This document shows positions 17,006-26,164 of a stretch of 64,000 bases of DNA, piece after piece. Position numbers and translations under genes: made by a program. Under the pieces are notes generated by a model. That model made no database searches. It was not told where the DNA came from and was given only the letters and a program-made list of their open reading frames with translations. The DNA is from JACVRW01 sp963826165 (GTDB lineage: Bacteria > Actinomycetota > Thermoleophilia > Solirubrobacterales > Thermoleophilaceae): the NCBI GenBank assembly GCA_963826165.1, contig CAWGWC010000017.1, forward strand, positions 372,001 to 436,000, in the 5' to 3' direction. Each line of letters begins with the position of its first letter. Positions within the stretch are counted from its first letter, which is position 1.

Positions 17006-18123
17006 GCAACACGGGCGAGAGCGGGCGAGGCGACAGCACCCGCGTGGTGCGCGCCGGGCTGCCCGAGCCCGAGCAGGGCGAGCCCTTCCTGCCGGGTCCG
17101 GTGTTCGCGGCGCCCTTCCACGTGAGCGGCGACCCGGCCGAGGCGCCGTACTCCTACACGCGCTACGGCAACCCGACCTGGCAGCGCTACGAATCGGCCC
17201 TCGCCGAGCTGGAGGACGCCGAGGCCGTGCTGTTCTCGTCGGGCATGGCCGCGGCCACCGCGCTGCTCCTGACGCAGACCACGCCCGGCGACGCAGTCGC
17301 GATCGACGAGAGCTGCTACCTCGGCATCCGCCGCTTCGCGACGACCTTCCTCGACGCGCGCGGGATCGAGGTGCGCCTGGCGCCACCCGAGCGGCTGGCC
17401 GAGGCCGTGCAGGGCGCCGTGATGCTGTGGCTGGAGACGCCCTCCAACCCCAAGCTCGAGGTGTACGACATCGCCGCGCTGGCCGAGACCGCGCGCGGCA
17501 TCGGAGCGCTGACCGTGGTGGACAACACCACCGCCGGACCGCTGCTTCAGCGGCCACTCGACCTGGGCGCCGACGTGACGCTCACCAGCGCCACCAAGCA
17601 GATGGGCGGTCACGCCGACCTGCTGCTCGGCTACCTGGCCACCCGCGACGCCGAGCGGGCCCAGAGCCTGCGTGACTGGCGCCGGGACGGCGGGGCGATC
17701 CCCGGGCCCTTCGAGGCCTGGCTGGCGCACCGCTCGCTTCCCACCCTGGCCCTGCGCCTGGAGCGGGGCAGCGACAACGCCCTCGCGCTGGCGCGTCTGC
17801 TTGCCGCCCGCGACGACGTGGTCGCCGTGGCCTACCCCGGGCTGCCCGGGGATCCGGGGCACGAGGTGGCGCGCCGCCAGATGCGCGGCTACGGGATGGT
17901 GCTGTCCTTCGACCTTGGGAGCGAGGAGCGCGCCGACGCCTTCCTGGCCCGGGCGCGACTGGTGACCGACGCCACCAGCTTCGGCAGCGTGCAGACCACC
18001 GCCGAGCGCCGCGCCCGCTGGGCGGGCGACGACGTGCCGCCGGGGTTCATCCGAATGTCCGCGGGCTGCGAGGACACCGCCGACCTGCTCGCCGACGTGG
18101 AGCGCGCCCTCGGCTCTCCGTGA
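17002..18123 (+). CDS. PLP-dependent Cys/Met metabolism enzyme (cystathionine gamma-synthase/lyase family)
   Basis: 373 residues from GTG 17002, overlapping the ftsY stop by 4 nt. Fold-type I gamma family: YTRYGNPT (52-59), SSGMAA (79-84) for phosphate binding, D174 in VVDNT under the pyridine ring, and the Schiff-base lysine K199 in SATKQMGGHADL. Members include cystathionine gamma-synthase, gamma-lyase and methionine gamma-lyase, and sequence alone here does not separate them. The start overlap with the following reductase gene (GTGA again) indicates one transcript. Confidence 0.88.
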   Translation: MSNTGESGRGDSTRVVRAGLPEPEQGEPFLPGPVFAAPFHVSGDPAEAPYSYTRYGNPTWQRYESALAELEDAEAVLFSSGMAAATALLLTQTTPGDAVAIDESCYLGIRRFATTFLDARGIEVRLAPPERLAEAVQGAVMLWLETPSNPKLEVYDIAALAETARGIGALTVVDNTTAGPLLQRPLDLGADVTLTSATKQMGGHADLLLGYLATRDAERAQSLRDWRRDGGAIPGPFEAWLAHRSLPTLALRLERGSDNALALARLLAARDDVVAVAYPGLPGDPGHEVARRQMRGYGMVLSFDLGSEERADAFLARARLVTDATSFGSVQTTAERRARWAGDDVPPGFIRMSAGCEDTADLLADVERALGSP

Positions 18124-18983
18124 GCCGGGGCCTGCTCGTCACCGGTGGCACGGGCTACCTGGGCGGCGAGCTCCTGCGGGCCGCTGCTCCCGGGGTGGCG
18201 GCCACCCATCTGACCACCGAACCCGAGCCCCTGGCCGGAGTCGACTGGCTGCGGGTGGACGTTCGCGACCGCGCCGCGGTGGACTCCGCGTTCGAGCAGC
18301 TTCGTCCCGAGTCCGTCGTGCACACCGCGTACCTGCAGGACGGGCCGGACGCGGAAGAGACGAACGTGCTGGGCTCCGAGGTCGTGGCCGTCGCCGCCGC
18401 ACAGGTGAAGGCCCGGCTGATCCATCTCTCCACCGATCTCGTGTTCGACGGCACGGCGTCGACGCCCTATCGGGAGTCCGACCGTCCCAACCCGGTCGGC
18501 GCCTACGGACAATCGAAGCTGGCGGCAGAGCAGGCGGTGCTGGCGGCTCATCCCGCGGCCCTCGTGGTGCGCACGTCGCTGATGGTCGGAGGGTCGTCGC
18601 CCGGTCGCCACGAGCTCGCGGCGCTGCAGGCCGCTGCGGGCGAGACCGAGATGACCTTCTTCGACGACGAGCTGCGCTCGCCCGTGCTGGTGGGCGATCT
18701 CGCGCGCGCTCTGCTGGAGCTCGCCACACGCGACGAACGGGGCGTCCTTCACGTGGCCGGACCGGAGCCGCTCAGCCGCTACGAGCTCGCTCGCCTCGTG
18801 GCGGAAGCGCACGGCGTGCCGTCGGCCCGCATCCGCCGCGGCAGCCTGGCCGAGTCGGGACTTGACCGGGCCGCCTGCTGCGTGCTCGACTCGAGCCGTG
18901 CTCGAGCGCTGCTGACCACTCCGTTGCGGGGGCCGTCCGACCTCGCGACGAGTCGCTCGGGCCCTCGGGATGGCCTTCCCTGA
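18120..18983 (+). CDS. NAD(P)-dependent sugar reductase, RmlD-like SDR
   Basis: 287 residues from GTG 18120. Extended short-chain dehydrogenase: VTGGTGYLGG nucleotide-binding loop at the N-terminus, VHTAYLQDG, STDLVFDG (family STDYVFDG), and the YxxxK pair in YGQSKLAAE. The pattern resembles dTDP-4-dehydrorhamnose reductase, which makes dTDP-L-rhamnose, but no rml genes are nearby, so the sugar is unknown. It overlaps the PLP enzyme by 4 nt and ends 19 nt before nfeD. Confidence 0.8.
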   Translation: MSRGLLVTGGTGYLGGELLRAAAPGVAATHLTTEPEPLAGVDWLRVDVRDRAAVDSAFEQLRPESVVHTAYLQDGPDAEETNVLGSEVVAVAAAQVKARLIHLSTDLVFDGTASTPYRESDRPNPVGAYGQSKLAAEQAVLAAHPAALVVRTSLMVGGSSPGRHELAALQAAAGETEMTFFDDELRSPVLVGDLARALLELATRDERGVLHVAGPEPLSRYELARLVAEAHGVPSARIRRGSLAESGLDRAACCVLDSSRARALLTTPLRGPSDLATSRSGPRDGLP

Positions 18984-18987
18984 CCCC

Positions 18988-18993
18988 TAGAAT
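18988..18993 (+). promoter_or_regulatory. Putative -10 element for nfeD
   Basis: TAGAAT is 9 nt before the nfeD ATG with no ribosome binding site. It is the best match to a TANNNT consensus among the leaderless-type starts listed here. Confidence 0.45.
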
Positions 18994-19002
18994 TCAGGGG
19001 AC

Positions 19003-19428
19003 ATGGATGAGTGGGTCCTATGGGTGATCGCGGCCGGCCTCCTGGCCGTGGGCGAGATCCTCACGCTCGGGTTCTTCCTCGGCCCGGTCGCGATCGCGGC
19101 GGCCGCCGCTGCGGTGGTCGCCCTGGCCGGCGGTGGCCTCGCGGTGCAGTGGATCGTGTTCATCGCGCTGTCGATGGCTTCGCTGCTGGTGCTGCGGCCG
19201 GTGGCCAAGCGCCATCTGCGCACGCCCGGGGCGCTGCGCACGGGCACGGCCGCGCTGGTGGGCGGGCAGGCCCTGGTGCTTCAGCGGGTGGACCGCGACG
19301 GCGGGCAGGTCAAGCTGGCCGGTGAGGTCTGGTCGGCGCGGGCCTACGACGAGGACGACACCTACGAGCCCGGTGCCCGGGTCGAAGTGATGAAGATCGA
19401 CGGCGCCACGGCGCTCGTCGCTGAATAA
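19003..19428 (+). CDS. NfeD family membrane protein
   Basis: 141 residues. Two to three hydrophobic segments (about 3-65) followed by a C-terminal OB-fold-like domain (about 80-140) with GQALVLQRVD, GEVWSARAYD and GARVEVMKIDG. NfeD proteins pair with SPFH/stomatin proteins, and the next gene encodes one 18 nt downstream. The pair is thought to organise membrane microdomains or protein quality control. This is the short NfeD form without the serine protease part. Confidence 0.88.
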   Translation: MDEWVLWVIAAGLLAVGEILTLGFFLGPVAIAAAAAAVVALAGGGLAVQWIVFIALSMASLLVLRPVAKRHLRTPGALRTGTAALVGGQALVLQRVDRDGGQVKLAGEVWSARAYDEDDTYEPGARVEVMKIDGATALVAE

Positions 19429-19446
19429 GGAGAATCAATACCGAGA

Positions 19447-20376
19447 ATGGCCGCTCTGATCGTCCTCATCGTCGTTGCGCTGGTGGTGCTGTTCACCCTG
19501 TCGCGCGCAATCCGCATCGTGCCTCAGGCGCGCGCCGGGGTCGTGGAGCGCCTGGGCCGTTACCAGCGCACTCTCGACGCCGGTCTCGCGCTCGTGATCC
19601 CCTACGTCGACCGGGTGCGGCCCCTGATCGACCTGCGCGAGCAGGTCGTGTCCTTCCCACCCCAGCCGGTGATCACCGAGGACAACCTGACCGTCTCGAT
19701 CGACTCGGTCATCTACTTCCAGGTCACCGACCCCAAGGCGGCCTCCTACGAGATCGCCGACTACATCCTGGCCATCGAGCAGCTCACCGTCACCACGCTC
19801 CGAAACGTGGCCGGCGGGATGACGCTCGAGGACACCCTCACCTCGCGCGACAACATCAATACGGCGCTGCGGGTGGTGCTCGACGAGGCCACCGGCCGCT
19901 GGGGCATCCGGGTCAACCGCGTGGAGCTGAAGGCAATCGACCCTCCGGTGACGATCCAGGAGGCGATGGAGAAGCAGATGCGCGCCGAGCGCGATAAACG
20001 CGCGGCCATCCTCACCGCCGAGGGCGTCAAGCAGTCCCAGATCCTCACCGCGGAGGGGGAGAAGCAGTCCTCGATCCTGCGCGCCGAAGGAGCTCGCGAA
20101 GCGGACATCCTGCGTGCCCAGGGACAGTCGAAGGCGATCGAGTCGGTCTTCGCCGCCATTCACGAGGGCGATGCCGATCCCAAGCTGCTTGCCTATCAGT
20201 ACCTGCAGACCCTCCCGAAGATCGCCGAGGGCGCGTCGAACAAGGTCTGGATCATCCCGAGCGAGGTGACCCAGGCGCTGGCCAACATCGGCTCGATCAT
20301 CCCCAAGGCCGACAGCGTGGCCGCGGACGACGCGGTCCCCCCGCCTCCGCCACCCGAGGCACTGCCTCCGCGCTGA
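19447..20376 (+). CDS. SPFH/stomatin-like membrane protein
   Basis: 309 residues. An N-terminal hydrophobic anchor (3-20), the SPFH/band 7 domain (about 25-185, with ARAGVVERLGRYQRTLDAGL and FPPQPVITEDNLTVSID), then an Ala/Glu/Lys coil with ILTAEGEKQ-type repeats (about 190-235) that drives oligomerisation. It probably forms membrane cages with the NfeD protein encoded upstream. AAGGAGA at about 19428-19434 is a plausible ribosome binding site. The tail ends in a proline-rich stretch. Confidence 0.9.
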   Translation: MAALIVLIVVALVVLFTLSRAIRIVPQARAGVVERLGRYQRTLDAGLALVIPYVDRVRPLIDLREQVVSFPPQPVITEDNLTVSIDSVIYFQVTDPKAASYEIADYILAIEQLTVTTLRNVAGGMTLEDTLTSRDNINTALRVVLDEATGRWGIRVNRVELKAIDPPVTIQEAMEKQMRAERDKRAAILTAEGVKQSQILTAEGEKQSSILRAEGAREADILRAQGQSKAIESVFAAIHEGDADPKLLAYQYLQTLPKIAEGASNKVWIIPSEVTQALANIGSIIPKADSVAADDAVPPPPPPEALPPR

Positions 20377-20401
20377 GCGCCGGGTTGCATCCCGCGTGGA
20401 C

Positions 20402-20407
20402 TAGCCT
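20402..20407 (+). promoter_or_regulatory. Putative -10 element for ffh
   Basis: TAGCCT is 9 nt before the ffh ATG in a 40-nt gap without a ribosome binding site, another leaderless-type start. Confidence 0.42.
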
Positions 20408-20416
20408 CAGAGACTG

Positions 20417-21745
<1,329 letters not shown>

Positions 21746-21759
21746 CCTCTCCCGGTCGT

Positions 21760-22287
21760 ATGTCCGTTCGAGTCCGACTCACCCGTGTGGGGAGCAAGAA
21801 GAATCCGATCTGGCGCGTGGTCGTCGCCGACCAGCGCTCGCCGCGCGATGGCCGTTTCATCGAGACGATCGGTCATTACAACCCTCAGACCGACCCCTCG
21901 ACGATCCTCATCGACGAGGAGCGCTTCCAGCACTGGGTCGCCCGCGGCGCCCAGCCCACGGGCACGGTCAAGCAGCTGGTCAAGGCCCACGCCAAGGGCC
22001 TGACCGCCGACCCGAAGACCTCCGCCGCGCCGCCGCTGCCCGAGCCGCCGCCGCCCGCGGAGGAGGCCCCCGAGGCGGAGGCCCCCGAGGCGGAGGCCCC
22101 CGGCGAGGAACAGCAGCCGCCCGGCGAGGAGCAGGGACCGCCCGGCGAGGACATCTCCGGTGACGAGGCCGTCATCGAGCCTCCGAGCGAGGGCGCTCCG
22201 CCGCGCGAGGCCGCCGATGAGGCTGCCGACGCGCCGGTGCCCGACGACTCGGACGACGCGGACAAGCCGGCGGACGCAGACTCCTAG
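21760..22287 (+). CDS. rpsP: 30S ribosomal protein bS16 with long acidic tail
   Basis: 175 residues, where a bare bS16 has about 80-90. The conserved domain (1-85) starts MSVRVRLTRVGSKKNPIW and includes DGRFIETIGHYNPQ. From about residue 90 it continues as a Pro/Glu/Ala tail built partly from short tandem repeats (PEAEA and PPGEEQ units), rich in acidic residues. Extended bS16 tails are known in actinobacteria; this one is long. It should project from the small subunit; its role is unknown. Confidence 0.95.
   Translation: MSVRVRLTRVGSKKNPIWRVVVADQRSPRDGRFIETIGHYNPQTDPSTILIDEERFQHWVARGAQPTGTVKQLVKAHAKGLTADPKTSAAPPLPEPPPPAEEAPEAEAPEAEAPGEEQQPPGEEQGPPGEDISGDEAVIEPPSEGAPPREAADEAADAPVPDDSDDADKPADADS
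22072..22150 (+). repeat. In-frame tandem repeats in the rpsP tail
   Basis: Two exact 15-nt units (GAGGCGGAGGCCCCC at 22072-22086 and 22087-22101) are followed by a 21-nt unit at 22099-22119 and 22120-22140 with a partial third copy to 22150. All unit lengths are multiples of three, so copy-number change would lengthen or shorten the bS16 tail without a frameshift. Confidence 0.85.
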
Positions 22288-22290
22288 TAG

Positions 22291-22524
22291 GTGGAGGACC
22301 TGCTCGCTTATCTCGCCCGGTCGCTCGTCGATCATCCGGACGAGGTGAGTGTCGAATCCTTCGAGGAGGACGACGGGACGGTCGTTCTCGAACTGCGGGT
22401 GGCCGACGACGACGCCGGAAAGGTGATCGGCCGGGGTGGGCGCACGGTGGCCGCTCTGCGCACCGTCATGAAGGCCGCCGCGGTTCGGCAGGGCAACCGC
22501 GTGCTCGTCGACGTCGTCGATTGA
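22291..22524 (+). CDS. khpA: KH-domain RNA-binding protein KhpA
   Basis: 77 residues from GTG 22291, 3 nt after the rpsP stop. One type II KH domain with the RNA-contacting loop VIGRGGRT (GxxG), preceded by an acidic N-terminus. KhpA works with KhpB/EloR in cell-elongation control in some Gram-positives and is almost always encoded between rpsP and rimM, as here. Its TGA overlaps the TTG of rimM. Confidence 0.92.
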   Translation: MEDLLAYLARSLVDHPDEVSVESFEEDDGTVVLELRVADDDAGKVIGRGGRTVAALRTVMKAAAVRQGNRVLVDVVD

Positions 22525-22952
22525 CGCTGGTCACCGCCGGCCGGGTCGGCAAGCCGCACGGGCTGGACGGCAGCTTTCGCGTGGACTGGGCGCGACACGC
22601 GCTCCCACTGGGCACGCAGGTGGTGGTGGCGGGATCCGGCCACCGGGTCGACCGCCGAGCCGGCACCGACGAGCGGCCGCTGATCCGCCTCGCCGGGGTC
22701 GAGGATCCGAGGCCGCTGCGCACCGAGCTGATCCTGGTGGACGAAGAGCTCGAGGAGGGGGAGTGGCTGGCATCCGACCTGGCCGGCTGTGCGGTGCCGG
22801 GGGCCGGCAAGGTGGCGAGGGTCCTCGACGGCCCGAGTTGCAGCGTGCTCGAGCTCGACAACGGCCAGCTCGTGCCGCTCGTGTCCGACGCCATCGAAGC
22901 GATCGATCTCGACGCCCGGGAGATCCGCGTGAACCAGGTCTTTCTCGGATGA
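22521..22952 (+). CDS. rimM: Ribosome maturation factor RimM
   Basis: 143 residues from TTG 22521, whose start overlaps the khpA stop (TTGA). The N-terminal RimM domain begins VTAGRVGKPHGLDGSFRV and the PRC-barrel follows from about residue 80 (DLAGCAVP, LVPLVSDAIEAIDLDAREI). It assists 30S head assembly around uS19 and 16S helices 31/33b. It is shorter than the usual 160-180 residues, mainly through trimmed loops. Its own stop overlaps the trmD ATG. Confidence 0.92.
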   Translation: MTLVTAGRVGKPHGLDGSFRVDWARHALPLGTQVVVAGSGHRVDRRAGTDERPLIRLAGVEDPRPLRTELILVDEELEEGEWLASDLAGCAVPGAGKVARVLDGPSCSVLELDNGQLVPLVSDAIEAIDLDAREIRVNQVFLG

Positions 22953-23629
22953 ACATCGACGTGATCACGCTGTTTCCGGCCTGGTTCGCCTGGTTTCGCG
23001 AGCAGCGCCACGTGGCCAACGCGCTCGCGCTGGGCCACAGCATGTCGCTCGTGGATCTCCGCGAGTCGACCCCCCTGAAGGCCGGTCAGGTGGACGACAC
23101 CCCCTACGGCGGCGGCGCCGGCATGGTGATCAGAGTGGACGTCGTCGAAGCGGCACTGGGCGAGCGCTACGGGACCGATCCGCTCGAGCTGCCCGCGCGA
23201 CGGCGGATCGTCGCGCTGTCGCCGGGCGGCCGGCGCTTCGACGACGCGCTGGCCACCGAGCTCGCCGCCGAGCCGGAGCTCACCGTGCTGTGCGGGCGCT
23301 ACGAGGGCTTCGATGAGCGCGTCCACGATCACCTGGCCACCGACATCGTCTCGATCGGCCCGTACGTGCTCGCGGGGGGCGAGCTGGCCGCCATGGTGGT
23401 CTGCGACGCGGTGATGCGCAAGCTCCCCGGGGCCCTCGGGCATGACCAGAGCGCGGTCGAGGAGTCCTTCAGTCCCGCGCTCGGCGGGTCACCCGAGTAT
23501 CCCCACTACACCAGGCCATTCGACTGGCATGGCCACACCGTGCCCGACGTCCTGCTCTCGGGTGACCACGCTCGCATTCGGGACTGGCGCCTGGCACAGA
23601 GCAGCGAGCGCGGCCGCAGCGAACCCTGA
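22949..23629 (+). CDS. trmD: tRNA (guanine-37-N1)-methyltransferase TrmD
   Basis: 226 residues from ATG 22949, which overlaps the rimM TGA (ATGA); an upstream extension of this frame lies within rimM and is not coding. SPOUT trefoil-knot enzyme: TPYGGGAGMV, LCGRYEGFDERV and SIGPYVLAGGELAAMV form the S-adenosylmethionine pocket, and the C-terminal domain follows FSPALGGSPEYPHYTRP. It methylates G37 of tRNAs to prevent frameshifting. Length is a little below the usual 230-250. Confidence 0.96.
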   Translation: MNIDVITLFPAWFAWFREQRHVANALALGHSMSLVDLRESTPLKAGQVDDTPYGGGAGMVIRVDVVEAALGERYGTDPLELPARRRIVALSPGGRRFDDALATELAAEPELTVLCGRYEGFDERVHDHLATDIVSIGPYVLAGGELAAMVVCDAVMRKLPGALGHDQSAVEESFSPALGGSPEYPHYTRPFDWHGHTVPDVLLSGDHARIRDWRLAQSSERGRSEP

Positions 23630-23690
23630 GGATTCGCGGGCAGGGGTGGGAGAGGAGTCGCTACCATTGCGCCCCAGGCGCGACGGCTCC

Positions 23691-23719
23691 CGGGAGGTCG
23701 CGCTTTCTTGTGCCTCCCG
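23691..23719 (+). promoter_or_regulatory. Leader hairpin upstream of rplS
   Basis: CGGGAGG at 23691-23697 pairs perfectly with CCTCCCG at 23713-23719, with a 15-nt loop, 27 nt before the rplS ATG in a 116-nt gap. A TACCAT hexamer at 23672-23677 could be the -10 upstream of it. A role in L19 autoregulation or attenuation is conjecture. Confidence 0.35.
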
Positions 23720-23745
23720 AAGCAGACCGAAGCCCTCACTCACTC

Positions 23746-24417
23746 ATGTCCGGCCTGATCGACAGCATCGAGCGCGCTCAGTTGCGCCGCGTTCCCGCCT
23801 TCCAGGCAGGTGACCGCGTGCGCGTGCACTTCCAGGTCGTGGAGGGCACGCGGCGCCGCACCCAGGTCTTCGAGGGCGTGGTCCTCAAGCGCCAGGGCTC
23901 GGGAGCGCGGGAGACCTTCACCGTGCGCAAGCAGTCGTTCGGCGTGGGTGTGGAACGCACGTTCCCCCTGCACTCCCCGAAGATCGAGCGCATCGAGGTG
24001 GCCGCGCGCGGCGACGTGCGGCGGGCCAAGCTCTACTACCTGCGTGACCGGGTCGGACGCGCCTCGCGTGTGCGCGAGCGGCGCTGGAGCGGAGAGGCTG
24101 CCACCGTCGAGCCCGGCGCGATGCTTCCGGACGACGCCCCTCGCCCCGGCGAGGAGCAGCTGGCCGAGGAGACCGCCGTGGCGGAGGCCGAGGCCGAGGC
24201 GGTTGAGAGCGGGACAGAGGCAGACGCCACCGTCGCCCCGGACGCCGACGCCGACAATGGCGCGGCCGCCGGAAGCGACCCGGCAGAGACTTCAGCGACT
24301 CCCGAGGGCAACGGCGATTCCGCCGAGGAACCGCCCGCCGACGCGCCGGACGATCCCGATGCTCAGGCCGCCGCCACCGAAGCCGGCGGCGAGGCCCAGG
24401 CCGGCGACAAGTCGTAG
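23746..24417 (+). CDS. rplS: 50S ribosomal protein bL19 with long acidic tail
   Basis: 223 residues from ATG 23746, chosen over an upstream GTG at 23710 because bL19 starts with the helix SGLIDSIERAQLRR. The bL19 domain (1-115) shows FQAGDRVRVHFQVVEGTRRR and ERTFPLHSPKIERIEV. About 105 further residues are almost only Ala, Glu, Asp, Gly and Pro. bL19 is normally about 115 residues, so this tail nearly doubles it. It sits near the subunit interface, where an acidic tail could be exposed. Confidence 0.94.
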   Translation: MSGLIDSIERAQLRRVPAFQAGDRVRVHFQVVEGTRRRTQVFEGVVLKRQGSGARETFTVRKQSFGVGVERTFPLHSPKIERIEVAARGDVRRAKLYYLRDRVGRASRVRERRWSGEAATVEPGAMLPDDAPRPGEEQLAEETAVAEAEAEAVESGTEADATVAPDADADNGAAAGSDPAETSATPEGNGDSAEEPPADAPDDPDAQAAATEAGGEAQAGDKS

Positions 24418-24447
24418 GGCGCGGGCGGAAGCCTGACAGGGCTCAGG

Positions 24448-25062
24448 GTGGCGCGCAGCACCAGCAAGGAGAAGAGCACCCGCGGATCGCTCGTCGAGCT
24501 GGTCACGATCGTCGTGGTCGCGCTCGGGCTCGCTCTCGGCATCCAGGCTTTTCTCGTCAAGCCGTTTCGGATTCCGAGCGAATCGATGGTGCCGACCCTG
24601 GAGGTGGGCCAGCGGGTTCTGGTGGATCGTGTGAGCTTCCGCTTCAGCGACCCGGGGCGCAACGACGTGGTGGTCTTCAAGCCGCCGGCCGGCGCTGACA
24701 CCAACACCTGCGGCGCGCAACATCCCTCCGACACCGCCTGCCCCGAGCCCACGCCGGAGCGCTCCGACACCAACTTCATCAAGCGCGTGGTGGGCCTGCC
24801 CGGAGACCGCCTGAGGGTGGTGGACGGCGCCGTCTACATCAACGGGCGGCGCCAGGACGGCTCCTTCGCGCGGCTCGACGCGAACTGCGGGATCTGCAAC
24901 CTGCCCGGAGAGATCACCGTCCCCGAGGACCACTACTTCATGATGGGCGACAACCGCGGCGAGTCCGCGGACAGCCGCGAGTGGGGCCCGGTGCCGAAGA
25001 AATGGATCATCGGGAAGGCCTTCATGACCTACTGGCCGCCCGGGCGCGTCGGGTTCCTGTAG
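24448..25062 (+). CDS. lepB: Signal peptidase I
   Basis: 204 residues from GTG 24448. One N-terminal membrane helix (about 17-37), then the catalytic Ser46 in PSESMVPT and Lys112 in NFIKRVVGLPGD, and the C-terminal box GDNRGESADSREWGPV. It cleaves signal peptides of secreted proteins on the outer face of the membrane. A cysteine pair region (NTCGAQHPSDTACPE, about 87-100) is inserted between box B and the Lys motif, unlike minimal type I peptidases. It lies between rplS and rnhB, the usual place in actinobacteria. Confidence 0.95.
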   Translation: MARSTSKEKSTRGSLVELVTIVVVALGLALGIQAFLVKPFRIPSESMVPTLEVGQRVLVDRVSFRFSDPGRNDVVVFKPPAGADTNTCGAQHPSDTACPEPTPERSDTNFIKRVVGLPGDRLRVVDGAVYINGRRQDGSFARLDANCGICNLPGEITVPEDHYFMMGDNRGESADSREWGPVPKKWIIGKAFMTYWPPGRVGFL

Positions 25063-25065
25063 CGG

Positions 25066-25088
25066 GCGCCGGCGCGCTGCGCCGGCGC
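25066..25088 (+). terminator. GC hairpin after lepB
   Basis: GCGCCGGCGC at 25066-25075 repeats at 25079-25088; the sequence is its own reverse complement, giving a 10-bp stem with loop GCT, starting 4 nt after the lepB stop. There is no T-run, so termination would depend on the hairpin alone; a cruciform or protein site is an alternative. Confidence 0.5.
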
Positions 25089-25311
25089 GAACACGGGTTG
25101 TGGTTCCATGACACCGTCAACTTGTGCTCCCGTCCGGATTCGCCTTGTCGCCAGCCACGCTTCTCGATTCCGCCGTGCCCGGTCCTATGATCGGCCGCCA
25201 GTGGGGAGCCCCGAGCCTGCCGACACGCCGCCGGAACAGCCGCCCGCAGGTGGCGGCTCGGCCACCGGCCGCGGAGGGTCGGCAAGCAGGGCACAGCGGC
25301 GCCGCGCCCGC

Positions 25312-25965
25312 ATGAAGCGCCGCACCGGCACCGGACGGCGCCTGTTCGCCTTCGACCGAGATCTCGACTGTCGCTACGTGGCCGGCGCCGACGAGGCCGG
25401 GCGGGGCTCGCTGGCCGGGCCCCTGGTGGCGGCAGCCGTCCTGTTCGACCTGGAGCGGCTGACACTGTCGGACCGGCGGGCCCTGTCCAAGCTCAACGAC
25501 TCGAAGCAGCACACCGCCGAGGCACGCGAGGAGCTCTACCCGCTCGTGATGCGCGCCGCCTCGCGCTCGGTGATCGTCACGCGCTGCGTGCGCGGCATCG
25601 ACTCCCGGGGCCTCCACAACACGAACCTGGAAGCGCTGCGCACGGCGCTCCTGGGCGTGGCGCGGGATGGCACCATCTGTCTGGTCGACGGCTTCAACGT
25701 CCCGGCCTTCGGCTTCGAGCAGCGAGCGGTGATCGACGGCGACTGCCGCAGCGCCGCCATCGCCGCGGCCTCCGTCCTGGCCAAGGTCAGCCGCGACCGC
25801 TACATGAGGAGCGCCGCCGAGCGCCACCCGGACTGGGACTTCGAGACCAACGTCGGCTACTCCACTCCCGAGCACCGCGCGGCAATCCGTCAGAACGGCA
25901 TCTCGCCGCTGCACCGCATGTCGTTCCAGTCGATCGCCTACACGCAGCTGGCGCTCGAGGGCTGA
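25312..25965 (+). CDS. rnhB: Ribonuclease HII
   Basis: 217 residues from ATG 25312. A GTG at 25201 would add 37 residues of Pro/Gly-rich sequence and is possible. Catalytic residues are in GADEAGRGSLAGP (D27, E28), LVDGFN and DGDCRSAAIAAASVLAKVSRD. It removes ribonucleotides and RNA-DNA junctions from the chromosome. The 249 bp between lepB and this start holds the hairpin above and otherwise only low-quality open frame. The gene converges on yraN across 199 bp. Confidence 0.93.
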   Translation: MKRRTGTGRRLFAFDRDLDCRYVAGADEAGRGSLAGPLVAAAVLFDLERLTLSDRRALSKLNDSKQHTAEAREELYPLVMRAASRSVIVTRCVRGIDSRGLHNTNLEALRTALLGVARDGTICLVDGFNVPAFGFEQRAVIDGDCRSAAIAAASVLAKVSRDRYMRSAAERHPDWDFETNVGYSTPEHRAAIRQNGISPLHRMSFQSIAYTQLALEG

Positions 25966-25990
25966 GGTAGAGCGGGGGGGGTATCCCGGC

Positions 25991-26113
25991 TCTGCGTTCC
26001 GCTCGGGCCTGCGCGACGGGCTGGGACGTGGTCCGCTTGGCTGGGGAAGGGGGCTCGGCGCGGGAGTCTGACGACTTGTTCGCCCTGTGGATGAACGGAG
26101 CGTCAAGCCCCCT
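25991..26113. repeat. Inverted-repeat intergenic element, copy A
   Basis: In the 199-bp gap between convergent rnhB and yraN. Its left half matches both arms of copy B at 41231-41459: a 31-nt core at 25993-26023 differs at 4 positions from the right arm of copy B, CTCGGGCCTGCG at 26002-26013 is exact, and after 32 nt comes GAAGGGGGCT at 26046-26055. AGGGGGCT at 26048-26055 is repeated inverted at 26106-26113. The right outer arm is not recognisable, so this copy looks partly decayed. Confidence 0.7.
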
Positions 26114-26164
26114 CTCCGTCGACTCATGCCTCTATAGCGGCCCATACTCGACAGGCTCACCACC

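Noticed and set aside
22072..22150. Tandem repeats as a CRISPR or mobile-element signal
   Set aside because: The units are 15 and 21 nt without spacers, lie inside rpsP and keep the frame, so they are protein-coding repeats.
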